Assembly (NCBI GenBank): GCA_963650165.1
Contig: CAVJKX010000006.1
Span: forward strand, 43,626 to 107,625
DNA length: 64,000 bases
DNA from: F23-B02 sp963650165
GTDB taxonomy: Bacteria; Bacillota; Clostridia; Oscillospirales; Oscillospiraceae
Direction: 5' to 3'
The notes under the pieces were generated by a model. It had not been told where the DNA came from. It saw nothing but the letters and a program-made list of their open reading frames with translations, and did no database searches. Position 1 is the stretch's first letter. Every line of letters starts with the position of its first letter. This document shows positions 26,196 through 34,388 of this stretch, in pieces. The position numbers were made by a program, and so were the translations under genes.

Positions 26196-26266
26196 TGGGC
26201 ACAAATGTTAGTACCTATAACAAAAGCGCCCGTGGGAGAAAAATATTTGATGCAGGAGTGATATAA

Positions 26267-26932
26267 ATGAAGCACGGCATAAGCGAGTGCATACCGTTCT
26301 GGGACGCGCTGAGCGAAAAGCAGCAGAGCATCCTTCGGGACAACGCGATCTTCCGAAGCTACGGCAGAGGAGAGCACGTCGTTTTCAAAACGGTCAAAAA
26401 GGACGGTATAATCTTTGTCCTCGAGGGCGGGCTGAGAGTTTATCTTGCCTCCGATTCCGGGCGTGAGATAACGCTGTTTCATCTGAAAAAGGGCGATGCG
26501 TTCAGCATCATGACCGTCGATAAGGCCCTCGAAACCGATGTTATACCCTGCCTTCAGGCGGACGCGGCAACGCAGCTTGCGTATTTGCAGAGACCGAGCC
26601 TGTCGGCGGTGGCGCGCGGCGAATGGCAGATGTCGCTGTTCGTCTACGAGACCTGCGCCAAGACCGCTCAGGCTATACTCAATAACATTTCGTATTTCGT
26701 ATTCAACGATCTGCGGCACTGCGTGGCGCGCGAGCTTATCGAGAAAAGCCGCGGACTTAAAAGCGACACCGTCGTCGTGACGCATGAGGAGATAGCAAAC
26801 AGCCTCGGCACGACGCGCGTCGTCGTGAGCCGCGAGATCGACAAGCTGCGCGACCTCGGCATCATAGAAACGGGCAGGGGCAGGATAGTCATCCTCGACC
26901 GCCGCGCCCTCGAAAAATTTGCCGGACAATAA
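26267..26932 (+). CDS. Crp/Fnr-family transcriptional regulator
   Basis: 221 aa. A cyclic-nucleotide-binding-like jelly roll (residues ~15-125, with GREITLFHLKKGDAFSI) and a C-terminal winged helix (VVTHEEIANSLGTTRVVVSR, about 165-190). No Cys cluster for an Fe-S sensor of the FNR type is evident. It precedes a ferredoxin and oleate hydratase on the same strand and is the obvious candidate to control them. Confidence 0.9.
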   Translation: MKHGISECIPFWDALSEKQQSILRDNAIFRSYGRGEHVVFKTVKKDGIIFVLEGGLRVYLASDSGREITLFHLKKGDAFSIMTVDKALETDVIPCLQADAATQLAYLQRPSLSAVARGEWQMSLFVYETCAKTAQAILNNISYFVFNDLRHCVARELIEKSRGLKSDTVVVTHEEIANSLGTTRVVVSREIDKLRDLGIIETGRGRIVILDRRALEKFAGQ

Positions 26933-26965
26933 TTCGTCTCTCCGGAACTTATCCCACCGCGCATT

Positions 26966-26987
26966 GGCGGCAGCTCATACTGCCGCC
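26966..26987 (+). promoter_or_regulatory. Hairpin between the Crp/Fnr gene and the ferredoxin gene
   Basis: GGCGGCAG, 6-nt loop, CTGCCGCC, a perfect 8-bp stem without a T-run. It may stabilise or process the message; the role is unknown. Confidence 0.4.
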
Positions 26988-27021
26988 GGTGTGTGCGGAT
27001 GCCGAAAGGGCGGTACCGTGA

Positions 27022-27210
27022 ATGAATGCTTATTTTATAGGCGATAAATGCGTCGGCTGCGGGGGCTGCCGTTCAAGATGCCCCGTCAGCTGCATCGATG
27101 CGGGCAGAGTGCCCATGATCATCGACCAAAGCAGATGCATCGGCTGCGGAGCATGCTTTCTTGCGTGCCCTCTGCGGGCCATAGAAAAACTCCGGGACAT
27201 AAAAATGTGA
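27022..27210 (+). CDS. Small dicluster (2x4Fe-4S) ferredoxin
   Basis: 62 aa. Two classical motifs: CVGCGGCRSRCPVSC and CIGCGACFLACP. A low-potential one-electron carrier. It ends 47 nt before oleate hydratase on the same strand. Oleate hydratase needs its FAD in the reduced state for full activity, so this ferredoxin could supply electrons to it; that is an inference from adjacency. Confidence 0.92.
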   Translation: MNAYFIGDKCVGCGGCRSRCPVSCIDAGRVPMIIDQSRCIGCGACFLACPLRAIEKLRDIKM

Positions 27211-27257
27211 TTTACTGCACCATGTGCAGACAAAATAAATTTTTAGGAGGAATAAAT

Positions 27258-29033
27258 ATGTATTACAGCAGCGGCAACTACGAGGCATTTGCTACACCCA
27301 AAAAGCCGGAAGGCATTGACAGGAAATCGGCTTACATAGTCGGCACCGGCCTCGCGGGCCTTGCGGCGGCCTGCTTTCTGATCCGCGACGCACAGATGCC
27401 CGGCGATCACATCACCCTTTTCGAGCATCTGCCCCTTGCCGGCGGCTCCTGCGACGGTATTTACGATGCGACCAAGGGCTTTATCATGCGCGGCGGACGC
27501 GAGATGGACAACCACTTTGAGTGCATGTGGGATCTGTTCAAATCCATTCCCTCCATCGTTAACCCCGGCGAAACGATCTTCTCCGAGTATTATCACCTGA
27601 ACAAGGAGGACCCGAACTTCTCCCTGTGCCGCGTCACCGAAAAGCAGGGTCAGGATGCGCACACCGACAGGAAGTACGGCCTTACCCCAGGCGCGGCGAC
27701 CCAGCTTCTGAAGCTGTTCATGGCCACGAACAAGTCCCTTGAGGATAAGAAGATCGATGACGTGTTCGACGACGAGTTTTATCAGACGAATTTCTGGACC
27801 TACTGGCAGACCATGTTCGCGTTCGAAAAATGGCATTCCGCGCTTGAGATGAAGCTGTACCTGCAGCGCTACATCCACCATATAGACGGTCTGCCCGATC
27901 TGAGCGCACTGCGCTTTACGCGCTACAATCAGTATGAATCCATGATCCTGCCCATGTGCAAGTACATCACCGACCACGGCGGCAAGATCCTTTACGATAC
28001 GACCGTTACCAACATCGTCTGCGACTGCACTCCCGAGAAGAAGGTCGCAAAGAAGATAGAGTACACCCAGGGCGGCGCCGAGAAGGTCATCGACCTCACC
28101 GAGGACGATCTCGTCATCTGCACAAACGGCTGCCAGGGCGACGCTTCGGCATACGGCGATCAGACCCATGCGCCCGTCCTGAACATCAAGAACGGCGAGG
28201 GCCCGTCGATAGAGATGTGGAAGAAGATCGCGGCTCAGGATCCGGCCTTCGGCCGCCCCGAGAAGTTCTTTGCCGGCATCAAGGAGACCTCGTGGGAATC
28301 CTGGACCGTCGATACGGCAAACAAGCAGATCCTCGACGCCATTCAGAAGATATGCAAGCGTGACCCGCTCTCCGGCAAGGTCGTCACCGGCGGCATCGTG
28401 ACCTGCCGCGACTCGAGCTGGCTCGTGAGCTGGACGATAAACCGTCAGGGCCAGTTCCAGGAGCAGCCCTCCGATCACTGCCTGATCTGGGTCTACGGCC
28501 TCAACTGCTGGGACGATGAGGGCGACTTTATCAAAAAGCCCATGTACCAGTGCACCGGCATAGAGCTTGCGGCCGAGTGGCTGTATCATATCGGCATCCC
28601 CGAGGATCAGATCATGGAGCTTGCCGCAAACGAATGCAACACCACTCCCTGCATGATGCCCTACGTCACCACCTTCTTCATGCCCAGAGCGGAGGGTGAC
28701 CGGCCCAAGGTCGTTCCCGACGGCTCGGTAAACCTCGCGTTCGTCGGCCAGTTTGCCGATACCCCGCGCGACACCGTGTTTACCACCGAGTATTCGATCC
28801 GCACCGGCATGGAAGCGGTATACACGCTGTGCAATATCGACCGCGGTGTTCCCGAAGTCTGGGGCTCGGTGTACGACGTGCGCGACCTGCTGTACGCAAC
28901 GAGCAAGCTCCTCGACGGCAAGAAGCCGGCGGAGTTCCTGCTCCCGTCGATCATGCCGCTGCTCGGCCTGCTCAAGGAGCCTCTGACCAACAACGTCGTT
29001 GTCGATCTGCTCAAGAAGTACGGCATAGTATAA
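27258..29033 (+). CDS. ohyA: Oleate hydratase (FAD-dependent fatty-acid double-bond hydratase)
   Basis: 591 aa. The ATG at 27258 is chosen for its AGGAGG 7 nt upstream; the frame is open further up inside the ferredoxin gene, but that part is not homologous. FAD-binding GTGLAGLAAACFL near residue 29, and RGGREM at 78-83 with Glu at 82, the position known as catalytic in oleate hydratases. It adds water to cis-9 double bonds of unsaturated fatty acids, giving 10-hydroxy acids, a detoxification reaction common in gut bacteria. A terminator follows. Confidence 0.96.
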   Translation: MYYSSGNYEAFATPKKPEGIDRKSAYIVGTGLAGLAAACFLIRDAQMPGDHITLFEHLPLAGGSCDGIYDATKGFIMRGGREMDNHFECMWDLFKSIPSIVNPGETIFSEYYHLNKEDPNFSLCRVTEKQGQDAHTDRKYGLTPGAATQLLKLFMATNKSLEDKKIDDVFDDEFYQTNFWTYWQTMFAFEKWHSALEMKLYLQRYIHHIDGLPDLSALRFTRYNQYESMILPMCKYITDHGGKILYDTTVTNIVCDCTPEKKVAKKIEYTQGGAEKVIDLTEDDLVICTNGCQGDASAYGDQTHAPVLNIKNGEGPSIEMWKKIAAQDPAFGRPEKFFAGIKETSWESWTVDTANKQILDAIQKICKRDPLSGKVVTGGIVTCRDSSWLVSWTINRQGQFQEQPSDHCLIWVYGLNCWDDEGDFIKKPMYQCTGIELAAEWLYHIGIPEDQIMELAANECNTTPCMMPYVTTFFMPRAEGDRPKVVPDGSVNLAFVGQFADTPRDTVFTTEYSIRTGMEAVYTLCNIDRGVPEVWGSVYDVRDLLYATSKLLDGKKPAEFLLPSIMPLLGLLKEPLTNNVVVDLLKKYGIV

Positions 29034-29115
29034 ACTCAAGTCAGTGTTGCCCCCGAATCGCTGCGCCGGACGGATGAATGCTTCAGCATCCGCCCGCAGC
29101 TAAAGCGGAGGTTTA

Positions 29116-29148
29116 GGGTGCGGCTCTCCCACGCCGCACCCGTTTTAT
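29116..29148 (+). terminator. Terminator of the oleate hydratase operon
   Basis: GGGTGCGGC, 8-nt loop, GCCGCACCC, then GTTTTAT. Confidence 0.85.
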
Positions 29149-29154
29149 ATGCAC

Positions 29155-29188
29155 AAAAAATCAGGGCAGCCGCTGAGGCTGCCCTGAA
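29155..29188 (-). terminator. Terminator of the dehydrogenase gene at 29202-30290
   Basis: On the minus strand CAGGGCAGCC, 5-nt loop, GGCTGCCCTG followed by ATTTTTTG. Confidence 0.85.
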
Positions 29189-29201
29189 AGCTGTTTGCTG
29201 C

Positions 29202-30290
29202 TTATTTGCTTTTGACGTAGCGGTTCATGGGATGGACCATATACTCGTTGTACGGGAAGCGGTCGGTCGTGACGTAGCCCGCCGGTGCGTCAATGAGCTG
29301 AGGGATGCGGTTTACGAGCGTCGCACAGGTGAGCTCGACCGTCGCGGGCTGATTGACGATGCAGGTGGTGTCCGGCTCACCGTACAGCGTCCAGACGTTC
29401 TTGTCGGTCTCCTCAGGATTGTAGATCTTTCCGACGCACTCTGTGACGAGGGTGATGCCCTCCTCGGTCTCGGTGGTGACGACGGCGCGCATGCCGGTGG
29501 CGCAGCCGGCCTTGACGACCATGCCCAGCGTTTCGGATCTGAGATCCTCCTTGTCAACGCAGGGGATGCATTTCTGTGTCTGCGAGGTGACGTGCAGTCC
29601 CATTTTGCTGCACAGCCAACCGTTCTGGTTCCACATATATGACGGAACGTATCTGCCGCTTTCGACGAGCTCCTTCATCTCATCCGACGGAGTTTCGTTG
29701 TAGCAGCCGATGGTTTTGTAAAACTCGTCGATCGAGAGCCCCGCGCCGTGCCCTTCGGCCAGAGCCACGCCGTAGTCCTCGACGTTGTACCAGCTGCTGC
29801 CCTCGATCTTTGTGATCTTATGCGAGGAGCCTGCGAGGTTCGTGACCATCGTACCCCAGTACAGGTCGCAGTAGCCCACGCCCGTGAGCGTGCAGCCGCC
29901 CTCCTTGGCGAGCTTATCGAGCTTTGCCGTGAGAGCGGGGGAGGAATTCCAGGGGTACAGCGCCTCCTCGCAGGTCGTTATGGCGTTGACGCCGTGCTTT
30001 GCGCAGACGGTGAAAATGTCCTCAAGCTCTGCAACCGTGCTGCGCGTCGCAATGATGCAGACGTCGGGCCTGAGCTCGCCGATGCGTCTGTCCGCGTCGG
30101 CCGAATTTTCGACGGTCACTCCGACGTGGGGGAAGCCACCGCCGATTATCTCGGAGACATCTTTGCCGATATGCCCCTTGTTGCGGCAGAATGCGCCGAC
30201 CAGCTCGCCGTCGTGCTCGATGACATAGCGCATAAGATAGCGGCTCATTTTGCCTGCACCGTACTGAACAACTCTGATTTTGCGATCCAT
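29202..30290 (-). CDS. DapB-fold amino-acid/diamine dehydrogenase (2,4-diaminopentanoate dehydrogenase-like)
   Basis: 362 aa, SD GGAGG. Rossmann start RVVQYGAGKMSRYLMRYVIE and a dihydrodipicolinate-reductase-like N-terminal domain; the C-terminal domain carries GVGYCDLYWGTMVTNLAG and EGHGAGLSIDEFY. This arrangement matches 2,4-diaminopentanoate dehydrogenases of ornithine fermentation and their uncharacterised relatives. None of the other ornithine-degradation genes (ornithine racemase, ornithine aminomutase OraS/OraE, OrtA/OrtB thiolase) is nearby, so the actual substrate is uncertain. Confidence 0.82.
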   Translation of the reverse strand: MDRKIRVVQYGAGKMSRYLMRYVIEHDGELVGAFCRNKGHIGKDVSEIIGGGFPHVGVTVENSADADRRIGELRPDVCIIATRSTVAELEDIFTVCAKHGVNAITTCEEALYPWNSSPALTAKLDKLAKEGGCTLTGVGYCDLYWGTMVTNLAGSSHKITKIEGSSWYNVEDYGVALAEGHGAGLSIDEFYKTIGCYNETPSDEMKELVESGRYVPSYMWNQNGWLCSKMGLHVTSQTQKCIPCVDKEDLRSETLGMVVKAGCATGMRAVVTTETEEGITLVTECVGKIYNPEETDKNVWTLYGEPDTTCIVNQPATVELTCATLVNRIPQLIDAPAGYVTTDRFPYNEYMVHPMNRYVKSK

Positions 30291-30346
30291 AATAATTGCC
30301 TCCTTGTTTTATGAATTGGTTAGTTTTTTAACAACCTTACAAGGCC

Positions 30347-30376
30347 ATTATACAGATTATTGCGCCGCAAAGTCAA
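30347..30376 (-). promoter_or_regulatory. Promoter of the dehydrogenase gene
   Basis: On the minus strand TTGACT (30376-30371), 18 nt, TATAAT (30352-30347), giving a leader of about 50 nt. Confidence 0.7.
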
Positions 30377-30404
30377 GTTTATTCTGTACATAACGGGAAA
30401 AAAG

Positions 30405-30437
30405 TAAAAAATCCGAACGCACTGCGTTCGGATTTTT
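30405..30437 (-). terminator. Terminator of the tRNA operon
   Basis: On the minus strand AAATCCGAACGC, short loop, GCGTTCGGATTTTTT, directly after tRNA-Cys. Confidence 0.9.
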
Positions 30438-30438
30438 C

Positions 30439-30513
30439 TGGAGGCGTCACCCGGATTTGAACCGGGGAATCGCGGATTTGCAGTCCGCTGCCTTACCACT
30501 TGGCTATGACGCC
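30439..30513 (-). tRNA. tRNA-Cys (anticodon GCA)
   Basis: Acceptor stem GGCGTCA/TGACGCC, anticodon loop CTGCAAA, T loop GGTTCAAATCC, CCA encoded. Last gene of a four-tRNA operon read Val-Phe-Gly-Cys on the minus strand. Confidence 0.97.
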
Positions 30514-30558
30514 ATATAAGTTTGCAGGCTTTTTACAACGCAGCCTGCAAACGCTTTC

Positions 30559-30634
30559 TGGAGCGGGCAACGAGACTCGAACTCGCTACCTCCACCTTGG
30601 CAAGGTGGCGCTCTACCGGATGAGCTATGCCCGC
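30559..30634 (-). tRNA. tRNA-Gly (anticodon GCC)
   Basis: Acceptor GCGGGCA/TGCCCGC, anticodon loop TTGCCAA, T arm with GTTCGAGTC, CCA encoded. Confidence 0.97.
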
Positions 30635-30637
30635 AAA

Positions 30638-30713
<76 letters not shown>

Positions 30714-30727
30714 ATATGCTGATAAAT

Positions 30728-30804
30728 TGGTGGGAACAACTGGACTCGAACCAGTGACCCCCTGCTTGTAAGGCAGGTGCTCTAACCAGCTGAGCTATGC
30801 TCCC
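30728..30804 (-). tRNA. tRNA-Val (anticodon TAC)
   Basis: Acceptor GGGAGCA/TGTTCCC, anticodon loop CTTACAA, T arm with GGTTCGAGTCC, CCA encoded. First gene of the tRNA operon. Confidence 0.97.
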
Positions 30805-30821
30805 TCATCAGCGGCTCGTTT

Positions 30822-30850
30822 ATTATACTAAAGCTGACCCCAATTGTCAA
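30822..30850 (-). promoter_or_regulatory. Consensus sigma-A promoter of the tRNA operon
   Basis: On the minus strand a perfect TTGACA (30850-30845), exactly 17 nt, and a perfect TATAAT (30827-30822), 17 nt before tRNA-Val. Confidence 0.95.
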
Positions 30851-30867
30851 CAACAATTTTTAAGTTT

Positions 30868-31749
30868 TTAATCGTTTTTTGCCTGCTCGAGCAGAGCGGC
30901 GATATCGTCGGGAGTGAAGGTGTACACCGCGTCGCAGAATTGGCAGCTTACGTCAACGTTCTTGCCCTCGCTTATCATGCTGCGCAGCTCGTCCTCGCCG
31001 ATGCCGAGAATGGCGCCCGAAACACGCTCGCGGCTGCATTTGCAGCGATAGCCGATCACATCCTCACCGACGATGTGATGCTCAAGACCCTTGAGCACCT
31101 GCCCGAACACGGCCTCAAGTCCGTCCTCGGCCAGTATCGTCGTCAGGGCGTCCATCATCGTGATATTCTCCTCGAGCCTGTCTATGAGCTCATCCGGAGC
31201 GCCCGGCATGAGCTGCACGATGAAGCCGCCGGCTGATTTTATGCTCAGATCGGTGTCCACCAGCACGCCGAGGCCGCAGGCTGCCGGTATCTGCTCACTC
31301 TCGAGCATGTACGCCGTCAGATCCTCGGCTATCTCGCCGGAAACGAGCTGCGTAGAGCCGATATACGGCTCCTTGAGCCCGATGTCGCGGCTGACGGTTA
31401 TCATGCCGTCCCGGCCGACCGCCGCGCCGACGTTGAGCTTTCCGTCCTCGCGGAGCGGGAGCTCGACCTTGGGATTTGTCACATAGCCGCGCACAAAGCC
31501 CATGCTGTCGGAAACCGCGATGACGCTGCCGATGGGGCCGCCGCCGTTTATGCGCACGGTGAGGCTGCCGTCGTCCTCCTTCATCATGTTGCCGAGCATG
31601 GATGCCGCGCACAGCGTCCTGCCGAGTGCCGCCGCCGTCGTGGGCGTGCAGCCGTGGATATCCTTTGCGCGCTGCACCGTATCCCTCGCGCTGACCGCCG
31701 ACATTTTTACAAAGCCGTCTCCGGCCGTCGCTCTCAATATTCTGTCCAT
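30868..31749 (-). CDS. hslO: Redox-regulated chaperone Hsp33
   Basis: 293 aa. The C-terminal zinc/redox switch is intact: CKC in GYRCKCSRE and CQFC in DVSCQFCDA, about 32 residues apart. The N-terminal domain has TAGDGFVKMSAV and the Gly-rich INGGGPIGSVIAVS. Under oxidative plus unfolding stress the cysteines form disulfides, zinc leaves and the protein becomes a holdase. It is 9 nt downstream of the methyltransferase gene and so belongs to the yerC operon. Confidence 0.96.
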   Translation of the reverse strand: MDRILRATAGDGFVKMSAVSARDTVQRAKDIHGCTPTTAAALGRTLCAASMLGNMMKEDDGSLTVRINGGGPIGSVIAVSDSMGFVRGYVTNPKVELPLREDGKLNVGAAVGRDGMITVSRDIGLKEPYIGSTQLVSGEIAEDLTAYMLESEQIPAACGLGVLVDTDLSIKSAGGFIVQLMPGAPDELIDRLEENITMMDALTTILAEDGLEAVFGQVLKGLEHHIVGEDVIGYRCKCSRERVSGAILGIGEDELRSMISEGKNVDVSCQFCDAVYTFTPDDIAALLEQAKND

Positions 31750-31758
31750 AACCTTACC

Positions 31759-32496
31759 TCAATAAATGCTTGTGTTTTTAGCCGATATGAAGAGTCTGCC
31801 TTTGCCGCCCTGCGGACAGTCGCTGTAAAAGCAAACCTGCTCAAAGCCCGCTCTTTCAAGCTCCGCCTTCAGCTCCTCGGGCGAGTGGGCGAATTCCACA
31901 TGCTCCTCGCACTCGCGCTGCCAGAGTCTGCCGCGCCGGGAGAAAAGATCCATGCCGTACAGCAGGCTGTTATCCTCCGCGGAAAAATCCGCGCGCCAGA
32001 GGCAGAGCACATCCTCCGTCTCATCGACGAAAACTTCACCGTCGAGCGCCTTCAGGCTCTCAGGTGTTTTGATATCGAATATGAAAAGCCCGTAGGGGCG
32101 CACGAAAAGATGCAGCCTGTCAAACACCTTTGCAAGCTCCTGCGGCGGAATGTAGTTTATCCCGTCGAGCGAGCAGTAGGCCGCGTCCACCGTGCCGTAA
32201 AGGTCGAGCCCGGCCGCGTCCTGGCACAGATACAGCGGCATGACCGGAGCGCCGCCTGCCTTGCCGGAGGCCTGCATGAGCATATCCGCCGACGCATCGA
32301 CCGCTATCATCTCATAGCCGCGCTGCGCCATGAGCGCCGTGAGCGTTCCCGTGCCGCAGCACAGGTCGAGGATCGTCCCGAATTCGCCGCCGTCGTCGGA
32401 AAAGCGCGCTTCGTAGAAGTCGGCAAATTCCGGATAGGGGATATCGCCCGTGAGCGTATCGTACCATATCGACAGCGGCCCGTAGGATGCCGCCAT
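31759..32496 (-). CDS. Class I SAM-dependent methyltransferase
   Basis: 245 aa. Motif I is ILDLCCGTGTLTALMAQRG (about 42-60), followed by MIAVDASADML and the Asp-Ala-AYCSLDGINYI post-motif region. The N-terminal YGPLSIWYDTLTGDIPYPEFA is typical of a widespread family of small-molecule methyltransferases of unknown substrate. Its ATG overlaps the yerC stop (TGATG). Confidence 0.9.
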   Translation of the reverse strand: MAASYGPLSIWYDTLTGDIPYPEFADFYEARFSDDGGEFGTILDLCCGTGTLTALMAQRGYEMIAVDASADMLMQASGKAGGAPVMPLYLCQDAAGLDLYGTVDAAYCSLDGINYIPPQELAKVFDRLHLFVRPYGLFIFDIKTPESLKALDGEVFVDETEDVLCLWRADFSAEDNSLLYGMDLFSRRGRLWQRECEEHVEFAHSPEELKAELERAGFEQVCFYSDCPQGGKGRLFISAKNTSIY

Positions 32497-32798
32497 CAGT
32501 CCTGATCCTGCTGCGCGGCCAGACGCTCAAACGCTATCTCGTAGCCGTCCTTGCCGTACTGCAAGGAGCGGTTGACGCGGCTTATCGTGGCGCTCGAGGC
32601 GCCGGTCTCGGCCAGAATGTCGTTGTATATCATGCCCTTGGAAAGGCACACTGCGACCTGATAGCGCTGCTCCATCGCCTGTATCTCGGTGACTGTGCAC
32701 AGATCGTCGAAGAAATTCATGCATTCCTCAACGGTGCTGAGCGTAAGTATCGCCTTGTACATATCCTGATTGCGGGGTTTTCTGTTAAGCTTGTTCAT
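32496..32798 (-). CDS. YerC/YecD family TrpR-like DNA-binding protein
   Basis: 100 aa, SD AAAGGAGG. TrpR-superfamily fold with the helix-turn-helix QVAVCLSKGMIYNDILAETG and ASSATISRVNRSLQYG. Members of this family are common in Firmicutes; the effector is not tryptophan as far as known. First gene of the operon yerC-methyltransferase-hslO. Confidence 0.92.
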   Translation of the reverse strand: MNKLNRKPRNQDMYKAILTLSTVEECMNFFDDLCTVTEIQAMEQRYQVAVCLSKGMIYNDILAETGASSATISRVNRSLQYGKDGYEIAFERLAAQQDQD

Positions 32799-32824
32799 GG
32801 GTATGCCTCCTTTGATACGATGTT

Positions 32825-32853
32825 ATATTACATCAACACATCACAAATGTAAA
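32825..32853 (-). promoter_or_regulatory. Promoter of the yerC operon
   Basis: On the minus strand TTTACA (32853-32848), 17 nt, TAATAT (32830-32825). Confidence 0.65.
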
Positions 32854-32889
32854 GTGCTAATGCGTGATTTGCGCCCGCACGATAAATTG

Positions 32890-32918
32890 TTGTTGCTTAA
32901 TATTGATAAATGTAATAC
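32890..32918 (+). promoter_or_regulatory. Promoter of the nfeD-SPFH operon
   Basis: TTGTTG (32890-32895), 17 nt, TAATAC (32913-32918); TACAAT at 32916 is an alternative -10. Confidence 0.5.
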
Positions 32919-32951
32919 AATATATATCAGTTAAAGCAGGAGGTGAAAGCA

Positions 32952-33410
32952 ATGCCTGTTGAAATGACGATGACAACGCTTTGGCTGATCGCGGTGGTGT
33001 TCTTCCTCGTCGTCGAGGCGGCGACGGTAGGGCTCGTGTGCATATGGTTTGCCGTCGGCTCTCTGGCGGCGCTGCTGTGCGCGATGCTCGATGCCCCCAT
33101 GTGGCTTCAGATAGCCGCATTTCTCATCGTGTCGGCGGTGACACTGTATTACACAAGGCCGCTTGTCAAAAAGTATGTCAACAACAAGGTCGAACCGACA
33201 AACGCCGATATAGTTATCGGCAAGGAGTGCCGCGTGACCGAGACGATAGATAATATCGCGGGCACGGGCGCAGTGTATGTAGACGGAAAAACATGGACGG
33301 CGCGGAGCGTGAGCGACGGCGAGACGATCCCCGAGGGGGCACTCGTTACGGCGCAGCGCATTGACGGCGTGAAGCTTATAGTCATGTCCGCGGCCGAAGC
33401 GGTAAAATAA
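32952..33410 (+). CDS. NfeD-like membrane protein
   Basis: 152 aa. ATG at 32952 is preferred because AGGAGG ends 9 nt upstream; a GTG at 32943 overlaps the SD. Three hydrophobic segments (residues ~6-75) are followed by a soluble OB-fold domain (VIGKECRVTETIDNIAGTG to MSAAEAVK), the short NfeD layout. NfeD partners the SPFH protein encoded 19 nt downstream in organising membrane microdomains. Confidence 0.9.
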   Translation: MPVEMTMTTLWLIAVVFFLVVEAATVGLVCIWFAVGSLAALLCAMLDAPMWLQIAAFLIVSAVTLYYTRPLVKKYVNNKVEPTNADIVIGKECRVTETIDNIAGTGAVYVDGKTWTARSVSDGETIPEGALVTAQRIDGVKLIVMSAAEAVK

Positions 33411-33429
33411 TAATTTAAGGAGAAAACAA

Positions 33430-34335
33430 ATGCAGTATGTGATCTACGCGCTGATACTTCTTGCGCTCATAATAATCGTAAGAAATATCCGCATCGTCCA
33501 GCAGAGCAAGGTAATGATAATCGAGCGCCTCGGCAAATACCAGGCGACGTGGGGGACCGGCATCCATGTCAAGATCCCCTTCTTCGAAAGAGTCGCAAAG
33601 ACCATCTCCCTCAAGGAGCAGGTCGCGGATTTCCCGCCCCAGCCCGTTATCACCAAGGATAACGTGACCATGCAGATCGACACCGTTATCTACTTCCAGA
33701 TAACCGACCCCAAGCTGTATACCTACGGTATCGAGCACCCCATGGTAGCTATCGAGAACCTCTCGGCGACGACGCTGCGCAATATCATCGGCGATCTCGA
33801 GCTCGACCAGTGCCTTACGAGCCGCGACCTCATAAACGGCAGGATGCGCACCATTCTTGACGAAGCCACCGACCCCTGGGGCATCAAGGTCAACCGCGTT
33901 GAGCTAAAGAACATCCTGCCGCCCAAAGAGATACAGTCGGCCATGGAAAAGCAGATGAAGGCTGAGCGTGAACGCCGCGAGGCCATCCTGCGCGCAGAGG
34001 GCGAAAAGAGAGCCGCCATCCTCGAGGCCGAGGGCGAGAAGGAGTCGGCCATCCTGCGCGCCGACGCAAAGAAGCAGCAGCAGATCCTTGAAGCGGAAGG
34101 CGAGGCCGAGGCTATCCTCAAGGTCCAGACCGCTACCGCCGAGGGCATCCGCCTTATAAACGAGTCCATGCCGAGCGACGCGGTGCTGAAGATCAAGGCG
34201 CTTGAGGCCTTCGCGGCAGCAGCCAACGGCAAGGCCACGAAGATCATCATCCCCAGCGAGATACAGGGCCTCGCGGGCCTTGCGGAGGGCGTCGTGCAGT
34301 CGATAAAGGACGTTCCGGCCGACGCAGAGAAGTAA
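33430..34335 (+). CDS. SPFH/stomatin-family protein (QmcA/FloT-like)
   Basis: 301 aa, SD AAGGAGA. An N-terminal membrane hairpin (residues 1-20), then the SPFH domain with KVMIIERLGKYQATWGTGIH and the conserved MQIDTVIYFQITDP, followed by a long Glu/Ala-rich coiled coil (EAEGEKESAILRADAKKQQ). It oligomerises at the membrane and is thought to scaffold proteases and other complexes, with NfeD as partner. Confidence 0.93.
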   Translation: MQYVIYALILLALIIIVRNIRIVQQSKVMIIERLGKYQATWGTGIHVKIPFFERVAKTISLKEQVADFPPQPVITKDNVTMQIDTVIYFQITDPKLYTYGIEHPMVAIENLSATTLRNIIGDLELDQCLTSRDLINGRMRTILDEATDPWGIKVNRVELKNILPPKEIQSAMEKQMKAERERREAILRAEGEKRAAILEAEGEKESAILRADAKKQQQILEAEGEAEAILKVQTATAEGIRLINESMPSDAVLKIKALEAFAAAANGKATKIIIPSEIQGLAGLAEGVVQSIKDVPADAEK

Positions 34336-34350
34336 GAAAATTTTTAATCA

Positions 34351-34379
34351 AAGACCCGGCTCATGGCCGGGTCTTTTTG
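34351..34379 (+). terminator. Terminator overlapping the hexokinase ribosome binding site
   Basis: AAGACCCGGC, TCAT loop, GCCGGGTCTTTTT. The T-run runs straight into the GAGGT Shine-Dalgarno of the hexokinase gene, so the hexokinase message must begin within or upstream of this hairpin. Confidence 0.85.
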
Positions 34380-34388
34380 AGGTATGAA

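Noticed and set aside
27243..29039. 598-codon open frame opposite oleate hydratase
   Set aside because: Antisense shadow of a codon-biased gene, without an RBS or recognised domain.
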